Shown: positions 7,254-16,340 of the stretch, in pieces | Layout of the letters: each line of letters starts with the position of its first letter | Position numbering within the stretch: the stretch's first letter is position 1 | NCBI RefSeq assembly: GCF_000686045.1 | Contig: NZ_JMLV01000016.1 | Span: forward strand, 1-64,000 | Length of the DNA stretch: 64,000 nt | Reading direction: 5' to 3' | Source of the DNA: Fodinicurvata fenggangensis DSM 21160 | GTDB taxonomy: Bacteria > Pseudomonadota > Alphaproteobacteria > Kiloniellales > DSM-21159 | Program-made: the position numbers and the translations under genes | The notes under the pieces: generated by a model | Seen by the model: the letters and a program-made list of their open reading frames with translations, nothing else | What the model was told of the DNA's origin: nothing | Database searches by the model: none

Positions 7254-7880
7254 TCAGGTCACGCGTGTCAGCAGAACCTTGATGCCGGCCGAGGCGAAGG
7301 CCAGCGCGAAGAAGGCCTCGAACCAGCGACGCAGGCGCAGGTAGCCACGGACCACCGGCGGAATCGAGAACAGCAAGGCGTAGCCGTGGAAGACCAGGAA
7401 GCTCTGGAGCCCGATGGCGGCGATCACCAGGAGCAGGCCTTGCAGTGTGGCACCGGGCGGAATGGCGATGGAGTAGAGAGAACCAAAGAAGAGGGCAGCC
7501 TTCGGATTGGTCAGGTGTATGGCCAGGCCTTTTCCATAGGCACGGCGCAGGGAGGTCGAAGGCATTGCCTTCGTCTGGGGCTCACGGTCCGACATGGCCT
7601 TGCGGCCTGCAGCGACAGCCAGATAGACAAGATAGCCTGCACCCAGATAGCGCAGGATCTCCAGCGCCCAGGCATGGGTCAGCAGGATCGCGCCCAGACC
7701 GAATGCAGCGCTTGTCGACCAGAGCAGGGAACCGGTCATGACGCCTGAGGCCAGGGCCAGGCCGAACCGGCGCCCGGAGGTCATGGAAGTGCTGGCAATG
7801 GCCAGGGTTGCTGGACCCGGACTGAGGGAGGCGATCAGGGCCGCGCCTAGGATAAGCGTTAACTGGATACCTTCGTACAT
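7254..7880 (-). CDS. LysE/RhtB-family amino-acid exporter
   Basis: A 208-residue inner-membrane protein with about six hydrophobic segments. The N-terminus has the family signature SLSPGPATLAI, and the middle has HLTNPKAALFF, both typical of RhtB/LysE translocators. These export amino acids such as homoserine, threonine, leucine or lysine; the substrate here is not identifiable. A GAGGGAGAGGGG run precedes the start. pyrE lies 43 bases upstream on the same strand, with a short stem-loop (7902-7918) between them. Confidence 0.87.
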   Translation of the reverse strand: MYEGIQLTLILGAALIASLSPGPATLAIASTSMTSGRRFGLALASGVMTGSLLWSTSAAFGLGAILLTHAWALEILRYLGAGYLVYLAVAAGRKAMSDREPQTKAMPSTSLRRAYGKGLAIHLTNPKAALFFGSLYSIAIPPGATLQGLLLVIAAIGLQSFLVFHGYALLFSIPPVVRGYLRLRRWFEAFFALAFASAGIKVLLTRVT

Positions 7881-7923
7881 ACCCCTCTCCCTCTAGTGGA
7901 TTCCGGGAGCCTCCCGGATTGGA

Positions 7924-8589
7924 TCATTCCCCCTCGCGTGCTTTAGACCAGCCGTCGGGGTCCTTCAGGAAAGCCTTGACCTCATTTATGCCGGCTTCGT
8001 CCAGATAACTGCGCTCGGCGGCCACCTGCAGGGCGTCATGCCAGGTACAGAGCGCATGCAGGGAAACACCCTGTTCCTCCAACTGGGCGATGCCTTCGGG
8101 AAAGATGCCATAGTGAAAGATGACGAAGGTGTGCGCGACTTTGGCCCCGGCCTCGCGCAGGGCTTCGACGAAGCTCAGTTTCGAACCGCCATCGGTGGCC
8201 AGGTCCTCGACCAAAAGCACGCGCGCGCCTTCAGAAAAGGTCCCCTCGATGCGAGCATTGCGACCGAAGCCCTTGGCCTTCTTGCGGACATAGACCATTG
8301 GCAAGCCCAGGCGTTCGGCGATCCAGGCAGCAAAGGGAATGCCCGCCGTTTCGCCGCCGGCCACGGCGTCGAAGGCCTCCACGCCGGCTTCCTGCATCAG
8401 GCGTTCCACGGCCAGGTTCATCAGGGCTGCACGGGCCCGTGGAAAGGAGATGACCTTGCGGCAATCGATATAGACCGGACTGCGCCGGCCGGACGTAAAG
8501 GTAAAGGGCTCCTGTGGGCGAAAGTGGACCGCCTCGATCTCCAGCAGGGTCGAGGCAGTGAGCCGGGCGTGATCTGTCAGGTGAGTCAT
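7924..8589 (-). CDS. pyrE: Orotate phosphoribosyltransferase
   Basis: A 221-residue enzyme that joins orotate to PRPP to give OMP in pyrimidine synthesis. The PRPP-binding motif [12 protein letters not shown] and the lysine-rich loop [10 protein letters not shown] are clear, as is the N-terminal [16 protein letters not shown] orotate-side block. The open frame extends upstream to 9576 in antisense to thiM, but the homologous N-terminus begins at the ATG at 8587-8589 (MTHLTD), so that start is used. Confidence 0.92.
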   Translation of the reverse strand: MTHLTDHARLTASTLLEIEAVHFRPQEPFTFTSGRRSPVYIDCRKVISFPRARAALMNLAVERLMQEAGVEAFDAVAGGETAGIPFAAWIAERLGLPMVYVRKKAKGFGRNARIEGTFSEGARVLLVEDLATDGGSKLSFVEALREAGAKVAHTFVIFHYGIFPEGIAQLEEQGVSLHALCTWHDALQVAAERSYLDEAGINEVKAFLKDPDGWSKAREGE

Positions 8590-8721
8590 GGTCTGTCGGT
8601 CCCCTTGCGTGACTCCTGCTAGATATCCTGTTCGATACGACAGGACAATCGCGCAGGGCTGAGAAGGGCGTGTATTTCCTTTCATCGGGCGGCAGACTTC
8701 CCATCTCTCGGGCAGGCATAG

Positions 8722-9573
8722 ATGCAAGGGCACTCGGATATGCAAAGCAAACCAATCGCTGAGGGCACCCCATCCCCCGGGCAAAGCCTGGACGCCATCC
8801 GCCAGACCGGTCCGTTGGTCCACAACATCACGAATCTTGTTGCCATGGACCTGGCGGCCAACAGCCTGCTGGCGGTCGGGGCCTCGCCCGTGATGGCCCA
8901 CGCCTCGGAGGAGGTGGAGGACTTCGTCTCGCTGGCAGGGGCGCTGACCATCAACATAGGCACCTTTACCCAGGACTGGCAGGAGGCTGCCGTCTCTGCC
9001 GCTGTCCAGGCTTTGGGCAACGAAACGCCTTGGGTCCTGGACCCGGTCGGCTGCGGTGCCACGCGTTTTCGCATGGAGAACACACAACGCCTGTTGAAGA
9101 TCCGGCCAACAGTTTTGCGTGGAAACGCCTCCGAGATTGCGGCGCTGGCCAATCATGCCTTGCGCAGCGGCAAGGGCGTCGATGCCACGCATTGGGTTGA
9201 GGACGTGGAAAAGGAGGCCGTGCGCCTGGCGCGCGAGGTGGGCGTGGTCGTTGCTGTTACGGGCGAAGTCGATTTTGCCACCGATGGTCAGAGAAACTTG
9301 CGTGTGTCTGGAGGACACCCGTTGATGACACGAGTCACAGCGACTGGCTGTGCTTTGAGCGCATTGACGGGAGCCTTCCTGGCGGTGGAGGCGGACGCAC
9401 TTGTTGCCGCCAGCCATGCATTGGCCTGCATGGCCGCAGCGGGCGAAATCGCCGGTCGTCAGGCTGAAGGGCCCGGGTCCTTTCGGGTTCAGTTGCTGGA
9501 CGCTCTCTATAGCTTGAGCCCCGGGAAACTGGACGAATTGGCCGCGATAGAATGGATGGAGGAGCAAGGATGA
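8722..9573 (+). CDS. thiM: Hydroxyethylthiazole kinase (thiamine salvage)
   Basis: A 283-residue ribokinase-fold enzyme that phosphorylates 4-methyl-5-(2-hydroxyethyl)thiazole for thiamine salvage. The substrate block [31 protein letters not shown], the LRGNASEI block and the ATP/anion-hole sequence [13 protein letters not shown] are all present. An in-frame ATG at 8740 could be the true start; neither has a strong ribosome site. It overlaps thiE by four bases. No TPP riboswitch consensus was found in the 130 bases upstream. Confidence 0.92.
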   Translation: MQGHSDMQSKPIAEGTPSPGQSLDAIRQTGPLVHNITNLVAMDLAANSLLAVGASPVMAHASEEVEDFVSLAGALTINIGTFTQDWQEAAVSAAVQALGNETPWVLDPVGCGATRFRMENTQRLLKIRPTVLRGNASEIAALANHALRSGKGVDATHWVEDVEKEAVRLAREVGVVVAVTGEVDFATDGQRNLRVSGGHPLMTRVTATGCALSALTGAFLAVEADALVAASHALACMAAAGEIAGRQAEGPGSFRVQLLDALYSLSPGKLDELAAIEWMEEQG

Positions 9574-10211
9574 CACGACCCGGTTTCGACCTTTCGGTTT
9601 ATCTGGTGATCGGGCCGGAGGACGTACGCCACCACAGCCTGGAGGATGTGGTCGCCCTGGCAGCCAAGGGCGGGGTCAGCCTGGTCCAGCTGCGTGACAA
9701 GATGGCCGACAAGCAGCGATTCGTGGAGCTTGGCCGTGCCTTGCAGGGTGTTCTGAAACCTGCGGGCTTGCCGCTGATCGTCAATGACAGGGTCGAAGAG
9801 GCCGTCGCACTGGGGGCCGCCGGTGTGCATGTGGGTCAAGACGACATGCCGGCACGTCTGGTTCGTCAGGTCTTGGGCCCCGATCGGCTGGTCGGGCTGT
9901 CCAGCTCGCGACCGGAGGATGCACAGGCCGCAGACCCACAGGTGGTGGATTACCTGGGCGCAGGTCCCGTGAATATCACCACCAGCAAGGCGGATGCCAA
10001 GAAACCGATTGCTGCCGAAGGTGTGGGGGTGATCTGTCGAGCGACGTCCTTGCCCGTGGTGGCGATCGGCGGAATCCAAGTCGCGGATGTTCCGGCACTT
10101 GTGCGTGCGGGCGTTTCCGGTGTTGCCGTGGTTTCGGCCATCTGCAGTGCCACGAACCCCGAGTCTGCAGCGCGTGATTTGCGCCAGGCGGTCGATCAGG
10201 CCAAGGCCTGA
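9570..10211 (+). CDS. thiE: Thiamine-phosphate synthase
   Basis: A 213-residue TIM-barrel enzyme that couples HMP-PP and thiazole phosphate to thiamine phosphate. Family motifs are [10 protein letters not shown], the substrate strand [22 protein letters not shown] and the phosphate loop VVAIGGI. The ATG at 9570 overlaps the thiM stop as ATGA and has GGAGGAG upstream, so it is chosen over the ATG at 9552. The pair thiM-thiE covers thiazole salvage and coupling; the pyrimidine kinase thiD is not in this window. Confidence 0.92.
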   Translation: MTRPGFDLSVYLVIGPEDVRHHSLEDVVALAAKGGVSLVQLRDKMADKQRFVELGRALQGVLKPAGLPLIVNDRVEEAVALGAAGVHVGQDDMPARLVRQVLGPDRLVGLSSSRPEDAQAADPQVVDYLGAGPVNITTSKADAKKPIAAEGVGVICRATSLPVVAIGGIQVADVPALVRAGVSGVAVVSAICSATNPESAARDLRQAVDQAKA

Positions 10212-10240
10212 CGCAATATGGCATCAGTGCTGGAGGACGT

Positions 10241-10948
10241 TCAGCTGGCTTCGCAGACCATGTCAGCTTGGGGGTTTCGAACCAGAGTGCGGAAGACACT
10301 GCTGGCTATGATACCCAGCAACAGCCAGAAGGCTGCTGAAGTGCTGAGCGAAGCCATAAGAAACTGTTCAGAAAGTTCCAGTGGTATGCCGCTTTGTGCC
10401 GCCGGTGCGACAGGGGCGCCGTAGATATGCGGCATGGCCAGAAGAATCAGGCCCAGTGGCTTGAGCCAAAGAGGACGCAACAGAACCAAGATCAGCAAGC
10501 CCGCCGAGCTGAACAGGGCCGTAACCAGGAACCAGGACTGACGTTCAAGGAGTGGTGCCTGTTCCATGCCGGGCAGTGCAGGTGGCACACCAATTGCGGG
10601 CAGCAGACTCCACGCCAGGAAGCCACCCACCCCCCAAAGCAGCCCATGCCAGGCGCGTGTACGCCCCAGCAGGCTCATGCCGGCAGCAATGACCAGGCCA
10701 AACCCGATGCCTGTCATTCCGTTGGACAGGAGTGTAAGCAGGCTTTTGCCAAAGACACCGGCCTGATTTTGGTCCTGCAGGATATTGTCGTGCATGCTGA
10801 GGGTTTCGTTGGCGCCAAAGCTGGCTTCATACAGTTCGGCCTGATGAAGCAGGGGCACCAAGGTTGCCAGTTGCAGGACAGTGATTGCGAGTCCGGCTAT
10901 AGAGCCTGCGACCAGCCCGGTAATGAGGATGCGGCTTAGCACAGGCAT
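10241..10948 (-). CDS. cbtA: CbtA-family predicted cobalt transporter subunit
   Basis: A 235-residue inner-membrane protein with about five or six hydrophobic segments. The N-terminus (ITGLVAGSIAGL...PLLHQAELYE) and the block MPHIYGAP match the CbtA family, predicted from genomic context to carry cobalt. Usual partners are the small His-tailed CbtB and a cobalamin riboswitch. Neither could be found in the 370 bases upstream, so this may be a solitary or diverged copy. The transport function is predicted, not proven. Confidence 0.78.
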   Translation of the reverse strand: MPVLSRILITGLVAGSIAGLAITVLQLATLVPLLHQAELYEASFGANETLSMHDNILQDQNQAGVFGKSLLTLLSNGMTGIGFGLVIAAGMSLLGRTRAWHGLLWGVGGFLAWSLLPAIGVPPALPGMEQAPLLERQSWFLVTALFSSAGLLILVLLRPLWLKPLGLILLAMPHIYGAPVAPAAQSGIPLELSEQFLMASLSTSAAFWLLLGIIASSVFRTLVRNPQADMVCEAS

Positions 10949-11324
10949 ATCCTTCTATGACGCGATACCGAGCTTTTACCGTAACGCTCACATGCAAGAC
11001 GAATCAATCACGCTTGAGCCTGTGCGCTCAAAGGACACACCTGCACCCGGCCAGCCGATAGCTCCTCAGCCGGCAAATATTCCTTGTCCAGGGAAAAGCG
11101 GGATCCAGGGTGCAGAAATAGCTGTGGCGTTTCTGTGTCAGCCACGTGGCATTACTGGATTTCCTCAAGATAATTCGTTGTTTTTCTTTGCCTTGTGGAC
11201 ATCCGAAGTGGGAAAAGCGGGATTGAGCCTTGAAGGTTGCCTTATTGCAGCCAAATGTAGATACGAAACATGAGCAGGATTACATTCAATCCCTGCCACG
11301 TTACTGAAGGTAAGGAGCTTGACC
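10949..11324. other. Intergenic region; no cbtB or cobalamin riboswitch seen
   Basis: This 376-base gap separates divergent cbtA and the lipoprotein gene. It has no open frame with a CbtB-like single helix and His-rich tail on either strand. A direct repeat CCAGGG (about 11087-11092 and 11105-11110) is the only repeat noticed. Promoters for both genes must lie here but no strong -35/-10 pair stands out. Confidence 0.4.
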
Positions 11325-11552
11325 ATGAAGAATATCGTTCTGGCCCTGACAGCCGTTGCTGGTCTGACCCTAGCGGGGTGCTCCGGCATGTCCACGACCG
11401 AACAGCGTACTTTGACCGGCGGTGCGGCTGGTGCGGCTGGTGGTGCGGCTCTTGGCGCCGTTACCGGCGGCAGCGCGACCACGGGCGCCCTGTTGGGTGG
11501 CGCCCTGGGTGCTGGCGGTGGCTATCTTTACGACCAGGCTGAAGAAGACTGA
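11325..11552 (+). CDS. Small glycine-zipper lipoprotein
   Basis: A 75-residue lipoprotein. A signal peptide leads to the lipobox LAGC with Cys19 as the acylated residue. The rest is a glycine/alanine zipper (GGAAGAAGGAALGAVTGG..., then GALLGGALGAGGGY), a pattern of small outer-membrane or periplasmic lipoproteins such as OsmB-like proteins. AAGGAG ends six bases before the ATG at 11325. A strong terminator follows at 11580. Its role is unknown, but abundant structural use in the envelope is plausible. Confidence 0.82.
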   Translation: MKNIVLALTAVAGLTLAGCSGMSTTEQRTLTGGAAGAAGGAALGAVTGGSATTGALLGGALGAGGGYLYDQAEED

Positions 11553-11579
11553 GCCTGCCCCCTCAGTCTCTTCCATGGA

Positions 11580-11612
11580 CCGGGAAGCCTTCCAGGCTTC
11601 CCGGTTTTTTTT
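11580..11612 (+). terminator. Rho-independent terminator after the glycine-zipper lipoprotein
   Basis: A strong stem (CCGGGAAGCC... with GGCTTCCCGG) is followed by eight T residues at 11605-11612. Confidence 0.9.
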
Positions 11613-11627
11613 ACGACAACAGTTTGT

Positions 11628-13859
11628 TCAGGCTTGTTGTTGGCCGGTCGTTGAAGTGGTTTCCCTGGGTGTTTCCAGGGGCTCCGTGGAAGCAAAACGC
11701 TTCTGCCAGAAGAACAGGGCGATGCCTAATCCGATGCCGAGGATGTCGGTTGTCGTCCCGCCGGAGATCATGGATACCGCGCCGATCAGCAAGGGAATGC
11801 GAATATAGGCCTTGGCATGGCCGAAGTACCAGGCCTGTACGGCCGAGGCCAGCAGGAAGATGCCAATCAAGGCCGTCACCATGTTCTGGGCAATCTCCAT
11901 CGACTCGGCCTGGAGCAGAAGTCCCGGTGCATAGAAGAACATGTAGGGCACGATGAAGGCGGCCACCCCGAACTTGAAGGCCGTGACGGAAGTCCGCATT
12001 GGGTCCGATCCCGCAATTGCGGCGCCGGCATAGGCGGCCAGTGCGACCGGTGGCGTGATGGCCGAGATGACCGCGTAGTAGAACACGAAGAAATGAGCGG
12101 TCAGTGGGTCGATCCCAAGGCGGATCAGCCCGGGGGCGATGACCGAGGCCGCGACGGCGTAGGCGGCCGTTGTCGGCATGCCCATGCCCAGGATGATGGA
12201 AATGACCATGGCGAAGGCCAGAGCCAGCAACTGGCTGGTATCGGCCAGTTGCAGCAACATGGACGAGAAGCGCAGGCCAACGCCCGTCAAGCCGATGACC
12301 CCGACGATGATGCCGGCACAGGCACAGACCGCGATGAGCTGAATGGCCATGCGCGAGGCGCGATTGAGCGCATTGATGGTCCGTATCGGGCCCATGCGAT
12401 GGGTGGTCAGCCAGCTGACGACCACGGCGGCGATCAGCGACATGGTGCCCGCCCGGATGACGGAATAGCCCGACAGCAGCGTGTAGATCAGGATGATGAT
12501 GGGGATGAAGAGGAATATCTTCTTCAGGATATCGTTCATCCGGGGAAGGGCCGAGGAGGGCAGGCCTTTCATTCCCAGCTTCTGGGCCTCGAAATCCACC
12601 ATCAGAAAGACGGCCGCGAAATAGAGGATCGCGGGGATGATGGCCGACATCATCAGTTCCGTGTACTTGATGCCTGTGATCTCGGCCATGATGAAGGCGC
12701 CCGCGCCCATGATCGGCGGCATGATCTGTCCTCCGGTGGAGGAAGCGGCCTCGATCGAGGCCGCGGACTGCGAGCGATACCCCACCTTCTTCATCAGCGG
12801 AATGGTCAGTGAACCCGTCGCCACCACATTGCCGGCGGAGGTGCCGTTGATCATTCCCATCAGGCCACTGGAGAAGACAGCAACCTTGGCCGGGCCGCCT
12901 CGGGTGCGACCGGCAATGGCGAAGGCAAAGTTCACGAAATACTCACCCACGCGCGATTCCTGCAGGAACGCGGCGAAGATGATGAACAGGATGATGTAGG
13001 TCGAGGATACGGCGACCGTTGGACCCAGGATGCCATTGTCCGTGTAGATATAGGTGAAGAAGCGGGCCGCGCGATAGCCGCCGTGTTCCAGGATTCCGGG
13101 CAGGTAGGGGCCCAGGAAGGAATAGGCGATGAAAACCATGGCGATGACGACCAGGGGCATACCGGCCACGCGCCGCGTCAATTCCATAATCAGCAGGATA
13201 CCGGTCAGCGACATCCAGAAATCCGGCGGGGTCGGCATGACTCCGGCCCGCGATTGCAGTGCCGCCAGGTTGATCAGCAGGTACACGCAAACCAGGATGC
13301 TGCAGATCGCAAGAATCGCGTCGTACCAGCCCAGATACTGGGCCTGCGGCTTGAAGATCCAACTGCTGATGATTGCTACGATAAAGGCAGCGAAGGTACC
13401 GAGACTGGCGTATTCCCAGACCCAGGGTGGCGGTGCCATTTTTCCCTGAACCAGGACGATGTGGGCCGCATAGAGAGTCAGGACCACTGCGCCCAGAATC
13501 AGGAGGCCGCCCACCAAGCCGGGCAATATTTCAAATTTGGAGGCAGACCAGCCAATGTTTCCGCCGGTTTCCGTGTCCTGGAACTTTCGTGCCGCCATCA
13601 GGACGAATCCGATGACCAGTGCGCCCGCAATATGGGTGATGCGGAAGGACCAGGTCTCCATCGGGAAGATGTTGAGTGTTATCAGGTGAAAAGCGGCATA
13701 GGCGACACAGGCCGCGAAAATAAGCCAGCCGCGCCAGTTTTTCAGGTCGCGCTCGTTGGCGACCACCACTTCCTCGTCGATCTTCTCGACGTTCAGGGTT
13801 TCCACGACGTCCGACGGAGCGGAACTGTCCGATTGGAGCTGGTTGTCTTCCCGGGCCAT
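11628..13859 (-). CDS. TAXI-type TRAP transporter permease, fused small and large subunits
   Basis: A 743-residue integral membrane protein with a short acidic cytoplasmic head and many hydrophobic segments. It is the fused 4TM/12TM permease typical of TAXI-type TRAP systems. Blocks such as GLMGMINGTSAGNVVATGSLTIPLMKK (in part) and GMGMPTTAAYAVAASVIAPG are characteristic of the large-subunit repeats. It drives sodium- or proton-coupled uptake with the solute receptor encoded just upstream at 13972-14970. A stem-loop (13933-13960) lies in the 112-base gap, so the permease is probably expressed below its receptor. Confidence 0.9.
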   Translation of the reverse strand: MAREDNQLQSDSSAPSDVVETLNVEKIDEEVVVANERDLKNWRGWLIFAACVAYAAFHLITLNIFPMETWSFRITHIAGALVIGFVLMAARKFQDTETGGNIGWSASKFEILPGLVGGLLILGAVVLTLYAAHIVLVQGKMAPPPWVWEYASLGTFAAFIVAIISSWIFKPQAQYLGWYDAILAICSILVCVYLLINLAALQSRAGVMPTPPDFWMSLTGILLIMELTRRVAGMPLVVIAMVFIAYSFLGPYLPGILEHGGYRAARFFTYIYTDNGILGPTVAVSSTYIILFIIFAAFLQESRVGEYFVNFAFAIAGRTRGGPAKVAVFSSGLMGMINGTSAGNVVATGSLTIPLMKKVGYRSQSAASIEAASSTGGQIMPPIMGAGAFIMAEITGIKYTELMMSAIIPAILYFAAVFLMVDFEAQKLGMKGLPSSALPRMNDILKKIFLFIPIIILIYTLLSGYSVIRAGTMSLIAAVVVSWLTTHRMGPIRTINALNRASRMAIQLIAVCACAGIIVGVIGLTGVGLRFSSMLLQLADTSQLLALAFAMVISIILGMGMPTTAAYAVAASVIAPGLIRLGIDPLTAHFFVFYYAVISAITPPVALAAYAGAAIAGSDPMRTSVTAFKFGVAAFIVPYMFFYAPGLLLQAESMEIAQNMVTALIGIFLLASAVQAWYFGHAKAYIRIPLLIGAVSMISGGTTTDILGIGLGIALFFWQKRFASTEPLETPRETTSTTGQQQA

Positions 13860-13932
13860 TTTGGTCTTGTTCCAGTGTAACGGCGAGTGCGGATTTCTGG
13901 AATTGGAACACTTCCAGACTGGAAGAAAGAAA

Positions 13933-13960
13933 CCAGCCGGAAGCCAAGGCTTCCGGCTGG
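13933..13960 (-). terminator. Stem-loop between TAXI receptor and permease genes (attenuator-like)
   Basis: The sequence is a near-perfect palindrome (CCAGCCGGAAGCC-aa-GGCTTCCGGCTGG). On the minus strand it follows the receptor stop and is trailed by TTTCTTTCTT, a weak U-rich run. It sits before the permease and likely stabilises the receptor mRNA or lets only part of the transcription through. Confidence 0.6.
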
Positions 13961-13971
13961 TGGCAAAAAGC

Positions 13972-14970
13972 TTACTTCATTTCAGGCGGAATGAGATCCT
14001 CGTCGATCTCGTAGCCCTTTTCCTGGAAATACTTCACAGCACCCGGATGGAAGAACATGAAGCTGTTCTTGTCGTAGTGCTCGGGCAGGGTTTCGGCCGC
14101 TGCCTTGTGGACTTCCATCATGCGATCATTGTTGTCCAGCACGGTCTTCATGATCTCATAGCCCAGGCTTTCCGGGATGGACTTGTTCGCGATGGCGAAG
14201 TTCCACATGGCCACCGTGTCCTGGTCATCAGGTACGGCATCATAGGTGTCGCCCGGAATGGTAAAGGGGGCCAGAGAGGGGTTCTCATCCAGCAGGGTCT
14301 GAATCTCTTCATCGTTGAAGGCGAAGATGTTCACATCCCGCTGGGCGGCCACTTCACTGAAGGCCGCGATCGGAACACCGGCGCCGAAGGCGAAGGCGTC
14401 GATCAGGCCGTCCTGCAGCTGGCTGCCTAGGTCACTGGCGCCGCCATACTGCGGTTCGAAGTCAACACCGAGCTGTTCCAGGAAGCGTGGGAAGTATGTG
14501 CCCGGCGTGCCGCCGCGTGGGCCCACACCAACGGTCTTGCCGTTCAGGTCCTCGACCGAGTCAATGTCGGAATCGGCCAGTGCGATGATCTGGAACGGTG
14601 TCTGGTACATCGGGAAGAGCGCACGAACATCGCGCATCTCGACACCCGGTGCGATCTCGTTTTCACCGATCCAGGCATCATAGCCCGGGCCCATGGTGGT
14701 CATGCCGAATTCCAGGTCACCGGCATTCACGAGTGCCATGTTCTGGACAGGGCCACCGGTGGCTTCGGTCGAAGTCTGGATGTCCAGCTCCTCCTGGACC
14801 AGATCGGCCCAACCGGCGCCATAGATGAAGTATGTGCCGCCCTGACTGGCGGTGCCGACGGTTACGGAATCCGGCCAGTCATCCTGTGCGACGGCGCCGG
14901 TGGCCATGGCGCCAGCCATGGCAAGCGCCGCGCTGGCGGTTCCCAGTTTTGTTAGCCAAGAGAATTTCAT
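13972..14970 (-). CDS. TAXI-family TRAP transporter solute-binding protein
   Basis: A 332-residue periplasmic receptor. A Sec signal peptide ends near GAVAQDD, and the mature protein begins SVTVGTASQGGTYFIYGAGWA, the N-terminal hallmark of TAXI-type (TRAP-associated extracytoplasmic immunogenic) receptors. The start at 14970 is chosen for the signal peptide and for GGGAGG about eight bases upstream. The open frame runs further upstream to 15162 but without coding character. TAXI systems import organic acids or amino acids such as glutamate; the ligand is not known. Confidence 0.9.
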   Translation of the reverse strand: MKFSWLTKLGTASAALAMAGAMATGAVAQDDWPDSVTVGTASQGGTYFIYGAGWADLVQEELDIQTSTEATGGPVQNMALVNAGDLEFGMTTMGPGYDAWIGENEIAPGVEMRDVRALFPMYQTPFQIIALADSDIDSVEDLNGKTVGVGPRGGTPGTYFPRFLEQLGVDFEPQYGGASDLGSQLQDGLIDAFAFGAGVPIAAFSEVAAQRDVNIFAFNDEEIQTLLDENPSLAPFTIPGDTYDAVPDDQDTVAMWNFAIANKSIPESLGYEIMKTVLDNNDRMMEVHKAAAETLPEHYDKNSFMFFHPGAVKYFQEKGYEIDEDLIPPEMK

Positions 14971-15409
14971 GTCTTTGGTTCCTCCCTTATTCGAACCAGT
15001 GTATGCGGGTCCAGCCCGGCTCTCACCGGCGACAGGAAGCTGTTCGATTGCAAAGGGATCAGAAACTTTCCTCGAAAGCGGAACTCTTCGACCGCTTCGA
15101 TTGGCGTGGTGGCCCGAGCCGGGGAATTCTGGCAGGCCAGCCAGCATCACTCCCTGTTGCAACCGGTCTTGCTGCCGGTAAGCCTTGGTACCCAGCTAGG
15201 AGAAAAACATACAGTTGTGCGCACGGAAAGCAAACTAAAGTTATTGTCATCCTGGGCCACTCGGCTTGTTCCTGTGGCAGGAGCGATTCGGCCGCTCTTC
15301 GCACTCCGGAGCTTGCCCGGGAACTCTGGAAAAGCGCGCCTGGCGACTTTTCCAGCCGCTGCTTATAGGATATGCGGGAGTGGGGAAGTCATCGGGAGTC
15401 GTCAAAGTC
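14971..15409. other. Intergenic region between the TAXI receptor and mipZ
   Basis: This 439-base divergent gap has no convincing gene. It must hold promoters for the TRAP operon (leftward) and for mipZ (rightward). Open frames crossing it run into neighbours without homologous sequence. No hairpin with a T-run or clear repeat was noticed. Confidence 0.4.
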
Positions 15410-16255
15410 GTGAGCAGTGTTATCGCCAATCCATCCATCAATCTTTCCGCCGATGTGTCCAAGGCGCGCTATATCGTTCTGGGCAATGAAAAGGGCGGAT
15501 CCGGAAAGTCGACCACGGCGATGCATCTGGCCGTCGCATTGATGCATGGTGGGCGCAAGGTCGGGATCATCGACCTGGACGCGCGCCAGGGCACCTTGTC
15601 CCGCTATGTCGAGAACCGGGCCGCCTTCGTGGAATCCGAAGGGCTGCCGCTCGAGGTGCCGAAACTCGAGAAGGTACTGGGCTCGACCCTGGACCATCGA
15701 GAAGAGGCACAGGCTGACGAGGAAGAGCGGCTGAATGCGGCAGTGGAACGCCTGCAGGATTGTGATTGCCTGATCATCGACACGCCAGGCAGCGATTCGC
15801 ATCTCTCGCGCCTGGGACACATCCTGGCGGACATCCTGATCAGCCCGCTCAACGACAGCTTCATCGACCTGGATCTGTTGGCGCGCCTGGATGCCCAGGG
15901 GCGCAAGATCCTGGGGCCCAGCATCTACAGCCAGATGGTCTGGGAACAGCGCCAGAAGCGCGCGCGCCAGGGTGGGCGGCCGGTGGATTGGGTCGTCATG
16001 CGCAATCGCCTGTCCCACCTGGATGCCCGCAACAAGCAGCGTATAGGCCAGCTGCTGGACGAACTGTCACAGCGCATCGGTTTCCGTCTGGCCCCCGGCT
16101 TCGGTGAGCGGGTCATCTTTCGCGAACTCTTTCCGCAGGGATTGACCTTGCTGGATCTACGGGAAACCCACAGCAGCCTGACCATGAGCCATGTGGCGGC
16201 ACGTCAGGAAGTTCGCGAACTGCTGCGCACCATTGGTGTGACCGAGGAGAGTTGA
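15410..16255 (+). CDS. mipZ: MipZ, ParA-like division-site positioning ATPase
   Basis: A 281-residue deviant-Walker P-loop ATPase. The Walker A reads EKGGSGKST (27-35), Walker B lies in IIDLDARQGTLSRY, and LIIDTPG follows. The conserved C-terminal part (about 180-260, with WVVMRNRLSH and GFGERVIFRELFPQGLTLLD) is specific to MipZ. In Caulobacter MipZ forms bipolar gradients off ParB that block FtsZ assembly. The best start is GTG at 15410 with GGGAG nine bases upstream; no ATG fits. The VWA/J-protein genes follow. Confidence 0.92.
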   Translation: MSSVIANPSINLSADVSKARYIVLGNEKGGSGKSTTAMHLAVALMHGGRKVGIIDLDARQGTLSRYVENRAAFVESEGLPLEVPKLEKVLGSTLDHREEAQADEEERLNAAVERLQDCDCLIIDTPGSDSHLSRLGHILADILISPLNDSFIDLDLLARLDAQGRKILGPSIYSQMVWEQRQKRARQGGRPVDWVVMRNRLSHLDARNKQRIGQLLDELSQRIGFRLAPGFGERVIFRELFPQGLTLLDLRETHSSLTMSHVAARQEVRELLRTIGVTEES

Positions 16256-16340
16256 ACCAGCTTGATTTCCTGTGGTGCCGAAGTGATCTAAATGATCAGG
16301 ATGAATGTGCAGGTTATCGCCGAACAGCAAGCAGGGTCTC

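Noticed and set aside
7902-7918. Terminator between pyrE and lysE
   Set aside because: A seven-base stem TCCGGGA/TCCCGGA exists, but no T-run follows on the minus strand, so it was not listed as a terminator.
8590-9576. Long minus-strand frame upstream of pyrE, antisense to thiM
   Set aside because: It is the open frame opposite thiM; the OPRT family N-terminus starts at 8587-8589 and the added part has no protein character.
10950-11160. Possible cobalamin riboswitch upstream of cbtA on the minus strand
   Set aside because: A GGCTGAGGAGCT-like piece recalls the B12 box, but the GGGAA...GGTG...AATCC core is not there.
11817-12812. Plus-strand frame opposite the TAXI permease
   Set aside because: Its translation is rich in Gly, His, Asp and Gln, typical of a shadow frame, while the minus strand matches the permease.
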